In this document: positions 62,795-64,000 of the stretch, one piece after another
How positions within the stretch are numbered: position 1 is the stretch's first letter
How the letters are laid out: each line of letters starts with the position of its first letter
From: Nonomuraea solani
Lineage (GTDB): Bacteria; Actinomycetota; Actinomycetes; Streptosporangiales; Streptosporangiaceae
Assembly (NCBI RefSeq): GCF_900108335.1
Contig: NZ_FNVT01000005.1
Span: 310,001 to 374,000, forward strand
Direction of reading: 5' to 3'
Length of the DNA: 64,000 nt
The notes under the pieces: model-generated
Seen by the model: the letters and a program-made list of their open reading frames with translations, nothing else
What the model was told of the DNA's origin: nothing
Databases searched by the model: none
Program-made: the position numbers and the translations under genes

Positions 62795-62846
62795 GGCCCG
62801 GATATCTTCTGAGAAGCTGTCATCCTCGGGTGCGAAGGAGGACCGG

Positions 62847-63392
62847 ATGGCGGGGAGCGGCCGGGCGATCGGTCTCGTTCTGCTGGCCCTGGGGCCGGTG
62901 CTGGCGGCGGCCTACGCGGGCGCCGGCCTCGTGGCCATCCGCATGGCCGTACGCGCGCAGGTGGCGGGCCCCGGGTGGGCGGGCGCCCCGATCGCTCCAG
63001 GCGCCATGACCGCGCTCGGCGCGGACACCTGGCAGGTCACCTGGTGGACCGCCCTGCTCGCCGGCCTGGTGGCGCTGGCCTACGTGGTCATCGGCGTGCT
63101 GTTACGGCGGCGGGCGCGGGGGCGCAAGGCGCTCCTGGTGCTCTCCGGGGTGCTCATCATCCCCTACGCCCTCGGGTTCTTCGTGGCGCTGCTCAACCCC
63201 GTGAAGATGATGGCCGGCTTCTACGACAAGCCCGACTTCGCCGCCGGCCTGCCCGGGTGGCAGTCCGCCACGCCGCTCATCCTGCTCGCCGCCGCCCTGG
63301 CCCAGGCCGTCGCCCTGGCGATGGTGACCGCCCAGAGCAGGCGCGTCACCGAGCCGGCCAGCTCCGCAGACCGGTCTTCACCGCCGCCGTGA
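62847..63392 (+). CDS. Small four-helix membrane protein
   Basis: A 181-residue protein with four predicted membrane segments (about 7-31, 66-86, 94-115 and 141-161), a short basic loop RRRARGRK and a polar Ser/Pro tail. I do not recognise a family. The ATG follows GGAGG at 5 bases. Its last 47 bases overlap the convergent oxidoreductase gene. Confidence 0.65.
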   Translation: MAGSGRAIGLVLLALGPVLAAAYAGAGLVAIRMAVRAQVAGPGWAGAPIAPGAMTALGADTWQVTWWTALLAGLVALAYVVIGVLLRRRARGRKALLVLSGVLIIPYALGFFVALLNPVKMMAGFYDKPDFAAGLPGWQSATPLILLAAALAQAVALAMVTAQSRRVTEPASSADRSSPPP

Positions 63393-64000
63393 TCAGGTCA
63401 CGCACCGGCCGGGGCGCCGGCAGGAAGGCGGGCAGGTCGCTGTGGCCGGCTTCGAGCAGGCCCGCGCCGATGTTGGCGAACGTCGAGACCGTGTGCCCCG
63501 CCCGATACCCCTCCAGCCCCGCCAGCATCGGCCGCGCGTCCCCCAGCGACACCGGCAGATAGGTCACCGGCCGCCCGAGCACCTCGGACAGCACCTCGGC
63601 GAGCTCGTCCCCGCCCACGGCGTCGACGCCCTCCAGCTCGTACGTCCTGCCCGCGTGCCGCCGCGCCCCGCCCGACTTCACGTCCTCCCATGCCTCGGCC
63701 GCCACGCGTACGGCCACGTCGGCCAGGTCCTCCCTGGCCACCACCGAGACCCGCCCCTGCCCGAACGGCGCGGGGAACACCCCGTTCTCCGCCGCGAACC
63801 CGGCCCCGGACAGCGCCAGTTCGGCCGGCATCTCGGCGTACAGGCCGTTGCGCAGCACCGTGACGTCGAAAGGCGCCTCGGCCAGCCGGGCCTCGGTCCA
63901 CCGGTGCGCGAGGGCGATCGTCAGCCGCTCGCCCGACGCCGCGAGGCTGGTGTAGATCACGTGCCGCACTCCCGCGGCGGTGGCCGCCCGCACCACCGCC
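63346..64000 (-). CDS. NmrA-like NAD(P)-binding oxidoreductase, C-terminal part
   Basis: At least 216 residues of an atypical short-chain dehydrogenase (QorB/NmrA-like); the N-terminal NAD(P)-binding GxxGxxG region lies outside the right edge. Visible are VRHVIYTSLAASGERLTIAL, WTEARLAEAPFDVTVLRNGL (typical of SDR a5), VVAREDLADVAVRVAAEAWE and the C-terminal DELAEVLSEVLGRPVTYLPV. Acts on quinones or as a redox sensor by family. Partial only because the window ends. Confidence 0.85.
   Translation of the reverse strand, partial: AVVRAATAAGVRHVIYTSLAASGERLTIALAHRWTEARLAEAPFDVTVLRNGLYAEMPAELALSGAGFAAENGVFPAPFGQGRVSVVAREDLADVAVRVAAEAWEDVKSGGARRHAGRTYELEGVDAVGGDELAEVLSEVLGRPVTYLPVSLGDARPMLAGLEGYRAGHTVSTFANIGAGLLEAGHSDLPAFLPAPRPVRDLITAAVKTGLRSWPAR

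Overview
This window is high-GC DNA from a filamentous actinomycete, most likely Streptosporangiales (Nonomuraea-like). The evidence is the gene set (BldD, actinobacterial mIHF, DUF3040, an F420-type luciferase-like oxidoreductase, SAV_6107-type HEPN protein, helicase-motif-less PriA), the frequent GTG and TTG starts, and several apparently leaderless promoters. It is a mostly core chromosome segment. No tRNA, rRNA, insertion sequence, prophage or CRISPR array was seen.

Layout. 0-1.2 kb: start of the division/cell-wall (dcw) cluster, rsmH-small ORF-mraZ, read leftwards from a promoter covered by four 10-bp-spaced MraZ boxes. 1.6-6.3 kb: a moxR-DUF58-transglutaminase operon closed by a strong terminator. 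6.3-11.1 kb: DUF3040, SOS-type dinB, a methyltransferase, a MmcQ/YjbR protein, then nusB and efp, with a frameshifted fossil of an Xaa-Pro peptidase upstream of efp. 11.2-16.3 kb: a membrane pseudokinase, an SLC1-type symporter, an F420 oxidoreductase and a membrane-anchored endonuclease/phosphatase. 16.3-19.9 kb: CODH/molybdoenzyme maturation genes (coxD, coxE, xdhC, mobA-like) without structural genes. 20.0-21.1 kb: an Rpn-like nuclease gene overlapping a stand-alone copy of its own C-terminal module. 21.1-26.05 kb: the riboflavin operon ribD-ribE-ribM-ribAB-ribH-PH protein under an FMN riboswitch. 26.1-40.99 kb: housekeeping genes (rpe, rsmB, fmt, def, a tandem unknown pair, priA, metK, coaBC, rpoZ), followed by gmk and mIHF to 42.0 kb. 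42.85-52.7 kb: the pyrimidine operon pyrR-pyrB-pyrC-carA-carB-pyrK-pyrD-pyrF with a PyrR RNA loop in its leader. 52.9-57.4 kb, divergent: arcA-arcC-permease-usp. 57.5-60.7 kb: bldD with its own BldD box, then about 3 kb dominated by minisatellites around one HEPN gene. 60.7-64 kb: a ferredoxin-P450 pair divergent from a TetR regulator, a small membrane protein, and a truncated NmrA-like oxidoreductase.

How it works together. The pyrimidine operon makes and uses carbamoyl phosphate, while the divergent arginine deiminase operon makes carbamoyl phosphate for ATP via carbamate kinase. The riboflavin operon is controlled by its product FMN and includes a PnuC-family importer. Four local autoregulatory circuits can be read directly: MraZ boxes, a LexA box at dinB, the PyrR RNA loop and the BldD box.

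The least-described items are a 53-codon ORF coupled to mraZ, the pseudokinase, the peptidase fossil that appears to form the efp leader, the Rpn two-gene unit, the tandem unknown paralogues beside priA, and the minisatellites that also sit inside ribD and rsmB.
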